Origin: Roseinatronobacter monicus
GTDB lineage: Bacteria > Pseudomonadota > Alphaproteobacteria > Rhodobacterales > Rhodobacteraceae
Direction: 5' to 3'
Length of the DNA stretch: 64,000 bases
Assembly: GCF_006716865.1 (NCBI RefSeq)
Contig: NZ_VFPT01000001.1
Location: forward strand, 2,413,001 to 2,477,000
Shown here: in pieces, positions 47,426-56,680 of the stretch
How the letters are laid out: each line of letters starts with the position of its first letter
Numbering within the stretch: the first letter of the stretch is position 1
Notes under the pieces: generated by a model
Seen by the model: the letters and a program-made list of their open reading frames with translations, nothing else
What the model was told of the DNA's origin: nothing
The model's database searches: none
Program-made: the position numbers and the translations under genes

Positions 47426-47692
47426 TCCTGTCCTCCGTCAGCGAGATAAGATCAGTTCCGCGTGGAATAGCAGCGAGCGGCCGATCAGGAATGTAGTCGA
47501 GAGGCATATCAAACGGCAGACGCGTCAAGCGCAGCGAAATTGCATCGAGAATTTCTTGGTCCGGAAGACAGATACCATGAGCCTGGAATGCTTGGATTAT
47601 GCACTGTTTATCAACCGGCGCAGAACTGGGTTTGTAGGCAGTGATCAATGCCGTCTGAAGCGCACGCCACCCTTTTTGAGAATCTAAACCGA
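47325..47692 (-). pseudogene. Unrecognised gene fragment cut by IS1380
   Basis: A minus-strand frame enters from the IS1380 end and reads VGLDSQKGWRALQTALITAYKPSS to DRIRDFAEWAARGGTGWDPDEVWNWVD, then stops at 47325 close to the composition change. Its codon use is normal for this genome, so it looks like a real gene that lost its N-terminus to IS1380 and perhaps its C-terminus at the junction. Function unknown. Confidence 0.5.
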
Positions 47693-47972
47693 CATTCCCC
47701 AAGTGGCCTGCCGTCTGACGTCAAGATCGCCTGATTGCGCCAGTTGATCAAGCGTTTTTCGTCCCGAGCGGCGTCTGCGGTCGCGCAAACGCCTGGAGTT
47801 GGGCGGATCGGGCCAGGAGATACCGTATTGGGGCTCGGCACGAATCACGGCCGTTGTGAATTGAAATCCGAGGTTGATTGATGTGTCGTTGCCCTTGGCA
47901 CGCTGGGCTGCGTGTCAACGGGGTCGTGCTGTGAAGCGCGCCCCAAGATATCCAATACGAAAGGGCAACGAC

Positions 47973-49013
47973 ATGGATTTGTATATCGGTTTAGACGTCT
48001 CTCTTGCAAGCACCGCGATTTGCGTGGTGTCCGCGCAGGGCAAGGTGGTGAAAGAAACGGCCGCGCCGAGCGAACCCGAAGATCTGGTGAGGGTCTTGCG
48101 TGGCCTGCCCGGGCGCGTCGTTGGGGTAGGGCTTGAAGCTGGGCCATTGTCGCAATGGCTGTATCAGCATTTGACCGAGGCTGGCTTTGCCACCGTTTTG
48201 ATGGAAACTCGGCAGGTGAAGGGTGCGCTGAAGGCGATGCCGATCAAAACAGACCGGCGCGACGCCGAAGGGATTGCGCGGCTCTTGCAGATGGGGTGGT
48301 TCCGATCGGTTCATTGCAAATCCCTGTCGGCACAGGAAATGCGCGCGCTGCTGTCTTCGCGCAAGGCAATCCAGCAAGCGACCCTCTCGCTTGAGCTGTC
48401 GATCCGTGGAGTGCTGCGCAACTTCGGACTGAAGATGGGACAGGTGGCCAAGGGGCGGTTTGAACAGCGGGTGCTGGAGCTGGCCGAGGGCAATCCTATG
48501 CTGGAAGCTGCCGCGACCCCGATCCTGAGTGCGCGCCGTGCCCTGCGTCAGGAGCTGGCAGGGATGGAGAAGTTGCTGCGTGATCATGCCAAATCGGATC
48601 GCGTCTGCCGTCAGTTGATGACCATGCCAGGCGTTGGTTACCGCGTGGCTCTGACGGTCAAGGCAGCGATTGATGACCCTGAACGATTTCGATCTTCCAG
48701 AGACGTTGGTCCCTGGGTTGGCCTGACGCCACGCCGCGAGCAATCCGGTGAACGCGATATCATTGGCGAGATCTCACGGGCGGGCGATGCGGGGCTGCGC
48801 ACGGCGCTTTATCAAGCGGCAACGGTGATGTTGCATAGCGGGCGCCCCAATTGGCTGAGTGCCTGGGCTTGGAATGTCGCCAAACGGCGCGGAAAGAAGC
48901 GCGCGACAGTTGCGCTGGCGCGTCGGATCGGGGTGGTTCTGCACCGCATGTGGCGAGACAACGCTGAATTTCGCTACACCCGCTCTGATGCTGTGGCGGC
49001 CACCACAGCATAG
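47973..49013 (+). CDS. IS110-family (IS1111 group) transposase, copy 1
   Basis: A 346-residue recombinase. The N-terminal RuvC-like DEDD domain has D8 (YIGLDVS), E55 (GLEAGPLS), D94 and D97 (KTDRRDAEG). The C-terminal domain has the helix-hairpin-helix TMPGVGYRVALT and the serine motif REQSGER. IS110 enzymes recombine DNA guided by an element-encoded RNA. The ATG at 47973 follows AAGGGCAACGAC, conserved in copy 2. The protein is very similar to that at 55585-56625. Confidence 0.93.
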   Translation: MDLYIGLDVSLASTAICVVSAQGKVVKETAAPSEPEDLVRVLRGLPGRVVGVGLEAGPLSQWLYQHLTEAGFATVLMETRQVKGALKAMPIKTDRRDAEGIARLLQMGWFRSVHCKSLSAQEMRALLSSRKAIQQATLSLELSIRGVLRNFGLKMGQVAKGRFEQRVLELAEGNPMLEAAATPILSARRALRQELAGMEKLLRDHAKSDRVCRQLMTMPGVGYRVALTVKAAIDDPERFRSSRDVGPWVGLTPRREQSGERDIIGEISRAGDAGLRTALYQAATVMLHSGRPNWLSAWAWNVAKRRGKKRATVALARRIGVVLHRMWRDNAEFRYTRSDAVAATTA

Positions 49014-49069
49014 GCTGTGAAAAACCGCACCCCCATTCACATCAGAGTTCTGAAGCAAAAGGAGAGATA

Positions 49070-49267
49070 GGCCGCGCCTGACGGCGATGGCTCACCGAGG
49101 TCCCCAAGCCGGGACGCGGTTCCCGATGATGCCGACTGTGGGCTAGTCACCAGATAACCATCTGAGTGCGCCTAGGAGATAGGCACGCGGGAACCGTTCT
49201 TGGACTGGGTATAATGTAGCGGCCACAGCGCTGACTACGGATGGAAGCACATTCCGGTGCGGGATAT
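49070..49267 (+). ncRNA. Putative bridge RNA (seekRNA) of IS1111-type copy 1
   Basis: Lies 3' of the transposase gene, where IS1111-group elements encode their guide RNA. It is conserved with 56681-56879 except at short segments. The stem CGGTTCCC (49117-49124) / GGGAACCG (49189-49196) closes a loop with GGGCT (49140-49144), which complements the right target AGCCC, and CTAGGAG (49172-49178), which matches the left target CCAGGAG. A second region has GGTAT (49208-49212), complementary to the element's left end ATACC, and ATGGAAG (49241-49247), identical to its right end plus core. Confidence 0.8.
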
Positions 49268-49619
49268 TTCGGTGATGCTGATGCGCGCAAAACAAGGCCA
49301 AACACACAGCTTCTTCAAACTACAGGGGCGCCGCGGCTCCTATCCCCGGGGCGTTCACCGCTGCGATAGATGGATGTCTTCGCGCTGAACGCCCCTCGCC
49401 GTGGTTCTCCTGCAATGATCCCGATCCGCAGGATCGGCCAATCGATGACACCCTCGCAGCCAACAGCTCAGCCGGGGGCGAGACTTTTTGTGAAAATATC
49501 TCTTGATAACACCCGCCCCAATATGGAAGCCCGCAGCATCCCGGCTCGGCGGCGACGTTTTTCAGCGCGGTGGACGGACCTGTCCTGCCGCTTTCGTTCA
49601 GTTTGGGTCCGGATCGCGG
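49268..49619. other. Non-coding tail of IS1111-type copy 1 and of IS1380
   Basis: No gene. It holds a hairpin made of GGGGCGTTC and GAACGCCCC around 49355-49395, the right subterminal repeat of the IS1111-type element (49515-49526) and the end of the IS1380 element before its transposase stop. Confidence 0.6.
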
Positions 49620-50972
49620 TCATGCGCATAGCGGTGGCGCTCGCAATCGGCGGATGGCGGCAAGGATGGCGCGCACCATTGGGCCAGTCACCGCGACCTC
49701 GGCCAGTTGGAAGGTGATGGCGCGGGCGTGGCGGACGACACGCGCCCCGATCTTGATCAGCTTCAGTTGCAGGCTGGTCAATGACCAGTCGGCCATGGCC
49801 TCGGGCAGCTCGATGCAGCGCAGGAAGGTTGCCAGATTGTAAGCCAGCGCGTGCAATTGCAGCCGCACCTCGTTGTCGCGGAACTTCCGGCATGACAGCC
49901 GCGTCCAGTGGAAGGCGTATTTGCCCTCCTTGATATGCTGCTCGGCCGTGCCGCGCTGGTTGTAGAACCGAACCACCCAATCCGGTTCCATCGGCAAGTT
50001 GGTGACGATGAAGCCAACACGCGGGAACAGCTCGCCTGGGTGCCATTCGATCTTGGCAATCACGCGGCGCTCCTTGTCCCAGGACGCGGCCTGATAGTGG
50101 AAATCCTCAAAGAACCGCTTCACCTTGGTCAGCGAAGGCCGCCCTACGGGCCGGTTCAGCCGATGCGCGATCTTCTCGCGCAGGACGCTGTTGGCGGGTA
50201 GTCGGATGGCGTAGAAATAGCCTACTTCTTCCAGCCGCGCATAGATCGCGGGGTTCGCATAGGCGGCATCGGCGCGGAATAAGCGCATGATGTCGCGCTT
50301 GGCATATCGGGCGATGACGGGGTCGAGGACGTCCCGCCAGCCATCAGCACTATGGACGTTGCCATTGCGTAGGGCGCAGCGTTCCAGCATCCCGAACTGG
50401 TTGAACAGAAAGTTCGGATGATAGCAGGTGCAGTCGAAATGCCCGTTCCAGGCGGAACCTTCCTGATCGCCGTGGGTGGGGCTGACCGAGCTGTCCATGT
50501 CCAGCACGATGAACTTCAGCCCGTTGCGGTCATGAAACCGGTCGATCCACTGGCCGTTCAGGTCGGCCAGTGCCGCCCGGTTCTCGGGCAAGGCCAGCGT
50601 CTCGGTCTCGAACCGCCCCATCTGTGAGGCCGAGGCCGCTTGCGCATCGACAGCCCGACCACCAACAACCTGACGCATCACGGGATCGAGCGCGAGACGG
50701 TCGGCATCGTTGACGTCCTCGTATCCGGCCAGCCGCCCGAACACTGACTGCCGGAACAGCCCGTCGAGCCGATGGACGGTGTTCTTGCCGGTGCGGTTGT
50801 CGCACAGCGCCGCAGACGCGAGGCCAGACAGCCCGAGCGCGTCATCCAGCTCGCGCATCACCAGAAGGCCACCGTCGGAGCTGAGCTGAGTGCCGCGAAA
50901 TTCCAGTCGCACGCGAGGGTCGAAATCCACCCGATCTGCTCGCTGCAAGCCCGCACCCTCTGGGTGATCCAT
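49620..50972 (-). CDS. IS1380-family transposase
   Basis: A DDE transposase of about 450 residues. It opens with RLEFRGTQLSSDGGLLVMRELD and has catalytic regions LDMDSSVSPTHGDQEG, FRADAAYANP and YNQRGTAEQHIKEGK (the YREK-like block). The ATG at 50972 has AGGGGG upstream; an ATG at 50990 would add six residues. It appears intact, so the element could still be active despite the nested insertion in its non-coding part. Confidence 0.92.
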   Translation of the reverse strand: MDHPEGAGLQRADRVDFDPRVRLEFRGTQLSSDGGLLVMRELDDALGLSGLASAALCDNRTGKNTVHRLDGLFRQSVFGRLAGYEDVNDADRLALDPVMRQVVGGRAVDAQAASASQMGRFETETLALPENRAALADLNGQWIDRFHDRNGLKFIVLDMDSSVSPTHGDQEGSAWNGHFDCTCYHPNFLFNQFGMLERCALRNGNVHSADGWRDVLDPVIARYAKRDIMRLFRADAAYANPAIYARLEEVGYFYAIRLPANSVLREKIAHRLNRPVGRPSLTKVKRFFEDFHYQAASWDKERRVIAKIEWHPGELFPRVGFIVTNLPMEPDWVVRFYNQRGTAEQHIKEGKYAFHWTRLSCRKFRDNEVRLQLHALAYNLATFLRCIELPEAMADWSLTSLQLKLIKIGARVVRHARAITFQLAEVAVTGPMVRAILAAIRRLRAPPLCA

Positions 50973-51090
50973 AAAACTCGCCCCCTGCATCCATCAACAC
51001 CATGATTTATATAAGAAATACCATGGTTAGGACAGCAAAATCATAGATTTACTTGGGGAATGCGGGGTTGAAGGTAAGCAAGTCAACTTA

Positions 51091-52271
51091 TACCAATCAG
51101 CATTGATCAGAACTCTTGAGCCCAGTCGCGGGTTCCAATGGAGGTGATTGTGTCGGGCATGCTGACCAATTTGTTCCAAGCCTTGCAGCAATGATCTACG
51201 ATGTCTTCATAGGTTTCGAAGATGAGGTTTGATAGCCAGTTGTCTCGCATGAATTGCCAGATGTTTTCGACTGGATTGAGTTCTGGGCATTTTGCGGGGA
51301 TCGGGATGATGGTGATGTTGTCCGGAATGACCAGCTTGTCAGTCATGTGCCATGCGGCTTGATCCACGAGCACAGCCCCATGTGCTTTGGGTGCGACAGT
51401 TTGGGAGATTTCAGCAAGATGCAGGGCCATCGCTTCGGTATTGCACGCTGGCAGCACAAGACCTGCAGCTTTCCCGAGGGCTGGGCAAATCGCTCCAAAG
51501 ATGTAGCTTGAACTCGTGCGCTGATCATGTGGGGCGGAAGGTCGCGTACCGCGCTTCGCCCATCGGCGCGTGATCTTGTTTTTCTGGCCGACACGCGCTT
51601 CATCTTGGAACCAGACTTCGATCACAGTGCCTTGCAGGAGCCGTGCGCGGAGCTTTGCTACTGCGGCTGCAAACCCTTTTTTTTAAAGTCCTCCAGTGCG
51701 GCTGTATCTTGCGCGTGATGGCGCGGGCGTGCTGTGAGTTTGACATAACCAAGCGCCCTGAGTTCCCGGCTTATCGACGTCTCGTGAAGTGAAATCCCAA
51801 ATGTGTCTGCAATCCATTTCCTCAGATCACTCAGGCGCCAGCGGACGACCCCATGGACCGATAAGGTCGGACCGCTCTCAACAATTGCAGCAAGCGCCCT
51901 GCGCTGCTCATCGTTAAGCTTAGACTGCTGACCAGGAGCTTTGCCGTTGATCAAGCCGTCAGGCCCGCGGGCATTAAACCGCTCCACCCAGTCACGGACA
52001 ATTTGTAGGCCAACACCACCAATCCGAGCAGCATCGCTGCGCCGACCGCCATCATAGATCTCCGCCAGCGCCAAAAGCCTGCGGGCTTGGTTGGCATCCT
52101 TTGTCTTTCGCGCAAGTTCTCTCAACTTCATGCCGTCGTAGTCTGTCCGTAACGCGAGCGCTGCGCCCATAGAGAGGCCCTCCCCAGAAAATCTGACGCC
52201 ATTGAGTCAGATCTTCATAGATTTGGGAATCCCAAAACCCTCAGAAGAGTCAGATTTCGCGAGACTTGGTA
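51091..52271 (-). mobile_element. IS630-family element, copy 2 (1181 bp)
   Basis: Same ends and length as copies 1 and 3. The flanking trinucleotides differ (TTA on the left, TGA on the right), unlike the matched flanks of the other copies, so one side has been exchanged or deleted by recombination. Confidence 0.92.
51107..52170 (-). CDS. IS630-family transposase, copy 2 (two frames, -1 slippage)
   Basis: Identical in sequence and layout to copy 1: first frame 51658-52170, second frame to 51107, joined by -1 slippage on an A8 run. The DDE residues (WFQDEA, VDQAAW, NPVENIW) are intact. Confidence 0.88.
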
Positions 52272-52274
52272 TGA

Positions 52275-52509
52275 CATGACGTTCGGCCAGCCCCACCGCT
52301 TTCGCCAGATCGGTGACCGTGTTGAGTTCGCCAGCCTCCATGCGCCGCCGCCAGCCCCACGCCCGGCCAATGGCGCGGAGGATATGCGGATCCTGCGTTC
52401 GGTCTTCGCTGGGCAGATAGGTGGCGGGCGGCATGATCTTCGGCCGCCCGTTCTGCTTGCGAACCTTGAGCGGCACGAAGATCTGGATGGACTCGTCGGG
52501 TTTCATCAT
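52275..52509 (-). pseudogene. Recombinase-associated small protein, cut by IS630
   Basis: From MMKPDESIQIFVPLKVRKQNGRPKIMPP to DPHILRAIGRAWGWRRRMEAGELNTVTDLAKAVGLAERHV the sequence resembles a short protein encoded beside serine recombinases in alphaproteobacterial mobile elements. The usual continuation after the helix-turn-helix-like region is missing because IS630 copy 2 starts here. The partner recombinase is not in the window. Confidence 0.6.
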
Positions 52510-52601
52510 TCCGCCGCCACTGAACTGATGCGGTGGATGCCCCCACCCGCCGGCATCGTATACCATGACGGTTCTATATTCGCTTAGTGGAGGGCACATC
52601 G

Positions 52602-53618
52602 ATGACATCAAAGATCAGTATTTTGGCGATCGACTTGGCAAAAGGCAGCTTTCAAGTCTGTGCTGTTGGGCCAGATGGGGTGGTTGTATTCAACCGCGCT
52701 ATGTCGCGAGCACGGTTGGCGGCGCTACTTGCTGAGCAACCAGCGTGCATTGTAGCGATGGAGGCCTGCGCGACGTCGCACCATTGGGGCCGGTTTGCGC
52801 AAAGTCACGGTCATGAGGTTCGGCTCGTGCCAGCTGCTTACGTGAAGCCGTTTGTTAAACGCCAGAAAAATGACCGTGCGGACGCTGAGGCCATTGCGGA
52901 GGCTGCCATGCGCCCGACCATGCGGTTCGTGGCAGTAAAGAGCGCTGCAACCCAAGGCCGTGCTGTAGCGTTCCGAACGCATCAATGTATGGTTCGACAG
53001 CGGACGCAGCTTATCAACGCTCTTCGCGGTCATTTGGCTGAATTTGGGTTGGTAGCACCCAAAGGACCAGCAAGCCTCAAACTGCTTGAGAATGCGCTTG
53101 CTGATGAGAGCACAGACCTACCTGAAGCAGTTCGACACATGGGATCGATCTATGTCGAGCAGATCGCTCGACTCACCAAAGTCATTGACCGGCTTGCAAG
53201 TGAGTTGGAAACCTCATCAAAGACAGATGTGCAACTGCGCAGGCTTTGCACCATTCCAGGGATTGGTCCTGTCACCGCAGGTGCTGTCGCGGCATTCGCG
53301 CCTGATCTTGATACGTTTGACAGTGGCCGCAATTTCGCCGCTTGGCTGGGCTTGGTGCCCCGACAAAGGTCAACAGGCGGAAAGGCCAGACTGGGATCGG
53401 TCAGCAAGATGGGGCAAACCGATATCCGTCGATTGCTTATCGTTGGCGCCATGAGCGTGATCCGCTGGGTGGTTCGCAAAGGCGGCAGCTCGAACCGCTG
53501 GCTGGCCGCACTTGTGGCGCGCAAGCCGAAGATGGTTGCCGCGGTTGCATTGGCGAACAAGATGGCGCGGATGATCTGGGCAATTTCGACCAAGCAGGAG
53601 AATTATCGAATGGCGTGA
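52602..53618 (+). CDS. IS110-family transposase (third type)
   Basis: A 338-residue DEDD recombinase: D11 (AIDLAKGSF), E54 (AMEACATSH), D91 and D94 (KNDRADAEA), C-terminal TIPGIGPVTAGAV and serine region RQRSTGGKARLG. It is only distantly related to the other two IS110-family proteins here. GGAGGG precedes the ATG at 52602; the open frame to 52587 is not needed. Confidence 0.93.
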   Translation: MTSKISILAIDLAKGSFQVCAVGPDGVVVFNRAMSRARLAALLAEQPACIVAMEACATSHHWGRFAQSHGHEVRLVPAAYVKPFVKRQKNDRADAEAIAEAAMRPTMRFVAVKSAATQGRAVAFRTHQCMVRQRTQLINALRGHLAEFGLVAPKGPASLKLLENALADESTDLPEAVRHMGSIYVEQIARLTKVIDRLASELETSSKTDVQLRRLCTIPGIGPVTAGAVAAFAPDLDTFDSGRNFAAWLGLVPRQRSTGGKARLGSVSKMGQTDIRRLLIVGAMSVIRWVVRKGGSSNRWLAALVARKPKMVAAVALANKMARMIWAISTKQENYRMA

Positions 53619-53644
53619 CCTGATCCCGAGAAAGGAGAAAGGCA

Positions 53645-53882
53645 CGACATGGCCGCAAGGCCAGGGTGAGCGATCGACGAGGAGTACGCGATACGGACTT
53701 CGAAGTTCAAGGCAGGGAAATTCAGACCCGGGGCTCGAGCGCTTGCAGCTCTCTGAACCGATGTGAACCCAGCCTTCCGAACAGCATACCGGCCCGTGGC
53801 GTCATAGAAGGCCACACTCAGAGGCCTGACACACGTCCGATCGAAGGCCCCGCTGAAAATCGAAGATATCGCTTGCCAAACA
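53645..53882 (+). ncRNA. Putative bridge RNA of the third IS110-family element
   Basis: The non-coding stretch between the transposase and the right inverted repeat. TGAACCGATGTG (53754-53765) matches 10 of 12 bases of the left flank TGAACTGATGCG (52521-52532), as expected for a left target guide. ACACACG (53829-53835) equals the bases just outside the right repeat, as expected for a donor guide, and ACCG between them complements CGGT at the left end. A right target guide was not found. Confidence 0.45.
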
Positions 53883-53926
53883 GGGGGCATCCACACACGG
53901 TCGCAGGGAACGGCTCAGGGCTACTT

Positions 53927-54439
53927 TCAGCCTATCACTTTCCACTGCGGGAAAGTATGGCGAACCTGCTTACCAAGCTGGTCCAGCATTTTGTTCAACC
54001 TTGCGGCTTCTTTCAGCGCGACCTTCTTTGCTTCGGGCTCTGACAAGTCAGAAGTTTCGATCTCAGTAAGGCGGGCTTTAATCTCGGTGCGCTTATAAGC
54101 ATTGACATGTTTCGCGAGATCTTCGGCAGCTTCAGTCAGTGCTGTAATCATCACCTCAGCGCGACCTAGCGAGCCTAGGTTCGGCTCGATCATCTTGGCA
54201 GCCAGATCATCGTTGTAGTGTGTCACATCTTCTAACCCTCGGTCGTCTTTGATCTCGGGCACGGGGAGACCTATGAACTCAAAGCAATCTGAAAAGTCAG
54301 AACTGAAATCAAAGTCATTGGGCAGGAACTGGTAGAAGGGGGTCTTGAACACACCGGCGAGCGTAAGGCTCGCGCGCTTTGCTTCTTCTTCTTTGCGCGC
54401 TTTGAACTCGCGCAACCGTTCAGCATTTGACTTGGCCAT
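53927..54439 (-). CDS. Hypothetical protein (170 aa)
   Basis: Starts MAKSNAERLREFKARKEEEAKRASLTLAGVF and ends RLNKMLDQLGKQVRHTFPQWKVIG. The lysine/glutamate-rich N-terminus is common in small proteins of plasmids and phages. No domain recognised. GGGAG precedes the ATG at 54439; an upstream ATG at 54511 has no such site. It stands alone between two IS110-family elements. Confidence 0.6.
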   Translation of the reverse strand: MAKSNAERLREFKARKEEEAKRASLTLAGVFKTPFYQFLPNDFDFSSDFSDCFEFIGLPVPEIKDDRGLEDVTHYNDDLAAKMIEPNLGSLGRAEVMITALTEAAEDLAKHVNAYKRTEIKARLTEIETSDLSEPEAKKVALKEAARLNKMLDQLGKQVRHTFPQWKVIG

Positions 54440-54876
54440 GTTGATTCTCCCTTCGTTTGCGTTTTTATATATAGAAACAAAAACGAAGTGATCCGCAATA
54501 GAAAAAATCATCGTGGTAGCTTTTTTATGGGCCCGCTATCCAGCTATGCTGAAGCTTTGACGATCGCCCTGCCGAACGGATGGCGACTTCCGTCTCTGGC
54601 GGCATGATTCATAAATTACTTGTGCGAGAAATGTTGCAGCGAACCAGTCCAGCTCACGGGTTTATGTCGCTCACGGCTCAAGGGCGCGCCAGGTGCATCA
54701 CCAGCGCGCGCAGAACGCCCCAGAAGCGCGGCCTTCATGCCCGCACTATCTGCGCGCGAAACGAACAAACCCCGCGGCAAAACGGCCCTGTGTAGCTGTG
54801 CGAAGCATTCTGACAGCAAGATGAGTTCACATGACTGAAAACCCGCCTTGGCTTCAGCAGTCGGTGCGGTTTCGGC
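54440..54876. other. 437-bp gap, nothing recognised
   Basis: No reading frame with coding character and no clear repeat. It contains the promoter region of the hypothetical gene at 53927-54439 and the downstream side of the fic pseudogene. Confidence 0.4.
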
Positions 54877-55584
54877 TCACGCTCCCTCTGAAACCGTCAT
54901 CAGTAACCGCACAAGGTTCGTGTTAATGAAGTAGTTGTGCTTCCCTGCCCGGTGCTTTTCCACGAAGCCGTTATCTGCAAGCGTATCAAGGTAGCGCGCT
55001 GCCGTCTGGCGTGTGATGCCAAGCTCGGTCTGGACATACTCGATCCGTGTGTAAGGATGTCGGAATAGGTTTTTCAGTAGATCTTGGCTGTAAAGCTTTG
55101 GCAGGTCAGACCGCATCCTATGCTTTGTCGTGCGCATCTGTTCGCCAATACCCTCGACCAGTTGCAGCGTGGTGACAGCGGTTTCGGCGACCCCGTCGAG
55201 CATGAAGATAACCCAGTCTTCCCAAGCGCCGTCATCGCGCACTGCCTGTAGCAGCCTGTAGTAGTCGCTCTTGTTGCGCGTAATATGCCGGGATAGATAG
55301 AGGATCGGAATGTCCAGCAAGGCCGTCCGCGTCAGGTAGAGCACATTCAGAATGCGCCCGATCCTGCCATTTCCGTCAGGAAACGGATGGATGCTTTCAA
55401 ACTGGTGATGGATCAGCGCCATCTTGATCAGATGCCGTAACAGGGCGCGGCCCAACTGGCATCGTTGCGAGTTGATCGACCGTTTGATGTGATGTGTCGT
55501 TGCCCTTGGCACGCTGTGGTGCGTGTCTACGGGGTCGTGCTGTGAAGCGCGCCCCAAGATATCTGACAAAGAAAGGGCAACGAC

Positions 55585-56625
55585 ATGGATGTGTATATCG
55601 GATTGGACGTCTCGCTCGCAAGCACTGCGATCTGCGCGGTGAGCGCGCAGGGCAAGATCGTCAAGGAAACGACCGCTGCCAGCGAACCGGAGACCCTCGT
55701 CGCGACGCTGAAGGCGATGCCGGGTGAGGTTATTGCGGTGGGCCTGGAAGCTGGTCCTCTCTCGCAATGGTTATACCGCTTCCTGAACGATGCAGGCTTT
55801 GCCACGGTCCTGATGGAGACGCGGCAAGTGAAGGGTGCGTTGAAGGCGATGCCCATCAAGACTGACCGGCGGGATGCTGAAGGGATCGCCCGGCTTCTGC
55901 AGATGGGGTGGTTCAGGTCGGTCCACTGCAAGTCGATGTCGGCGCAGGAGATGCGCGCGCTTCTGTCTGCGCGTAAGGCCGTCCAGCAGGCAACGATAAA
56001 TCTCGAGCTGTCTATCCGTGGTGTGCTGCGCAACTTTGGGCTGAAGATGGGTCGTGTTGCGAAGGGCCGCTTTGAGGCGCGCGTGCGAAAACTGGCCGAG
56101 GGTAATCCCATGCTGGAGGCAGCGGCAAACCCGATCCTCGCCTCACGACAGGCTTTGCGACAGGAACTGGCAGGCCTCGAGAAGGTCCTGCGCGATCACG
56201 CCAAGGAGGACCCGGTCTGTCGCACGCTCATGACGATGCCCGGGGTCGGCACTCTCATTGCGCTGACCGTCAAGGCGGCCATTGATGACCCGGAGCGGTT
56301 CCGATCGTCCAAGGACATCGGCCCATGGGTCGGGTTGACGCCGAGGCGCGAGCAGTCGGGTGAGCGGGACATCGTTGGTCAAATCTCTCGGGCTGGAGAT
56401 GTCGGATTGCGCACGGCGCTGTACCAGGCGGCGACGGTCATGCTGCACTGCGGCCGCAAGACCTGGTTGACCGCATGGGCGCTGACTGTCGCCAAGCGGC
56501 GCGGAAAGAAACGTGCTACCGTGGCGCTCGCCCGCCGGATAGGCGTTGTTCTGCACCGAATGTGGAAGGATGGCACAGCCTTCCGCTTCGCCCGGGAAGA
56601 TGCCGTGGAAGTCACACCAGCATAG
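55585..56625 (+). CDS. IS110-family (IS1111 group) transposase, copy 2
   Basis: A 346-residue protein close to the one at 47973-49013 and with the same catalytic set (D8, E55, KTDRRDAEG, REQSGER). The ATG at 55585 has the conserved AAAGGGCAACGAC leader. It lies inside the fic gene on the opposite strand. Confidence 0.93.
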   Translation: MDVYIGLDVSLASTAICAVSAQGKIVKETTAASEPETLVATLKAMPGEVIAVGLEAGPLSQWLYRFLNDAGFATVLMETRQVKGALKAMPIKTDRRDAEGIARLLQMGWFRSVHCKSMSAQEMRALLSARKAVQQATINLELSIRGVLRNFGLKMGRVAKGRFEARVRKLAEGNPMLEAAANPILASRQALRQELAGLEKVLRDHAKEDPVCRTLMTMPGVGTLIALTVKAAIDDPERFRSSKDIGPWVGLTPRREQSGERDIVGQISRAGDVGLRTALYQAATVMLHCGRKTWLTAWALTVAKRRGKKRATVALARRIGVVLHRMWKDGTAFRFAREDAVEVTPA

Positions 56626-56680
56626 GCTTAACTCCGAGAAGCGCCTTCAAAGACAAACCCGAAAGCATAGGAGCAGGTTT

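Larger units (their letters stand above)
47820..49527 (+). mobile_element. IS110-family element, IS1111 type, copy 1
   Basis: Subterminal inverted repeats CCGTATTGGGGC (from 47823) and GCCCCAATATGG (49515-49526) match in 11 of 12 positions. Three bases (ATA) lie outside the left repeat and one (A) outside the right, with AG (47818-47819 and 49528-49529) as the presumed core dinucleotide. It sits in the downstream non-coding part of the IS1380 element. It encodes a DEDD transposase and a putative bridge RNA. Confidence 0.88.
47693..51062 (-). mobile_element. IS1380-family element, interrupted by an IS1111-type element
   Basis: CATTCCCCAAGT (47693-47704) and its reverse complement (51051-51062) form 12-bp terminal inverted repeats around the IS1380 transposase. 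The 3370-bp span minus the nested element (47820-49527 plus a 2-bp core) leaves about 1660 bp, a normal IS1380 length. I found no clear target duplication. Confidence 0.8.
52535..53892 (+). mobile_element. IS110-family element, IS1111-like, third type
   Basis: GGATGCCCCC (52535-52544) and GGGGGCATCC (53883-53892) are perfect 10-bp inverted repeats around an IS110-family transposase, with a 264-bp 3' non-coding region, i.e. the IS1111 layout. CGGT occurs beside both ends and may mark the core. Confidence 0.8.

Noticed and set aside
47611..47841. Minus-strand frame across the IS1380 end
   Set aside because: It crosses the IS1380 inverted repeat and reads into the nested IS end, so it is a chance frame.
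51063..51090. Target duplication for IS1380
   Set aside because: No matching 4-5 bp were found outside the two inverted repeats.
54877..55767. Single 296-residue Fic-like protein
   Set aside because: Its first part is read from the IS1111-type element; the true fic N-terminus is on the other side of the element.
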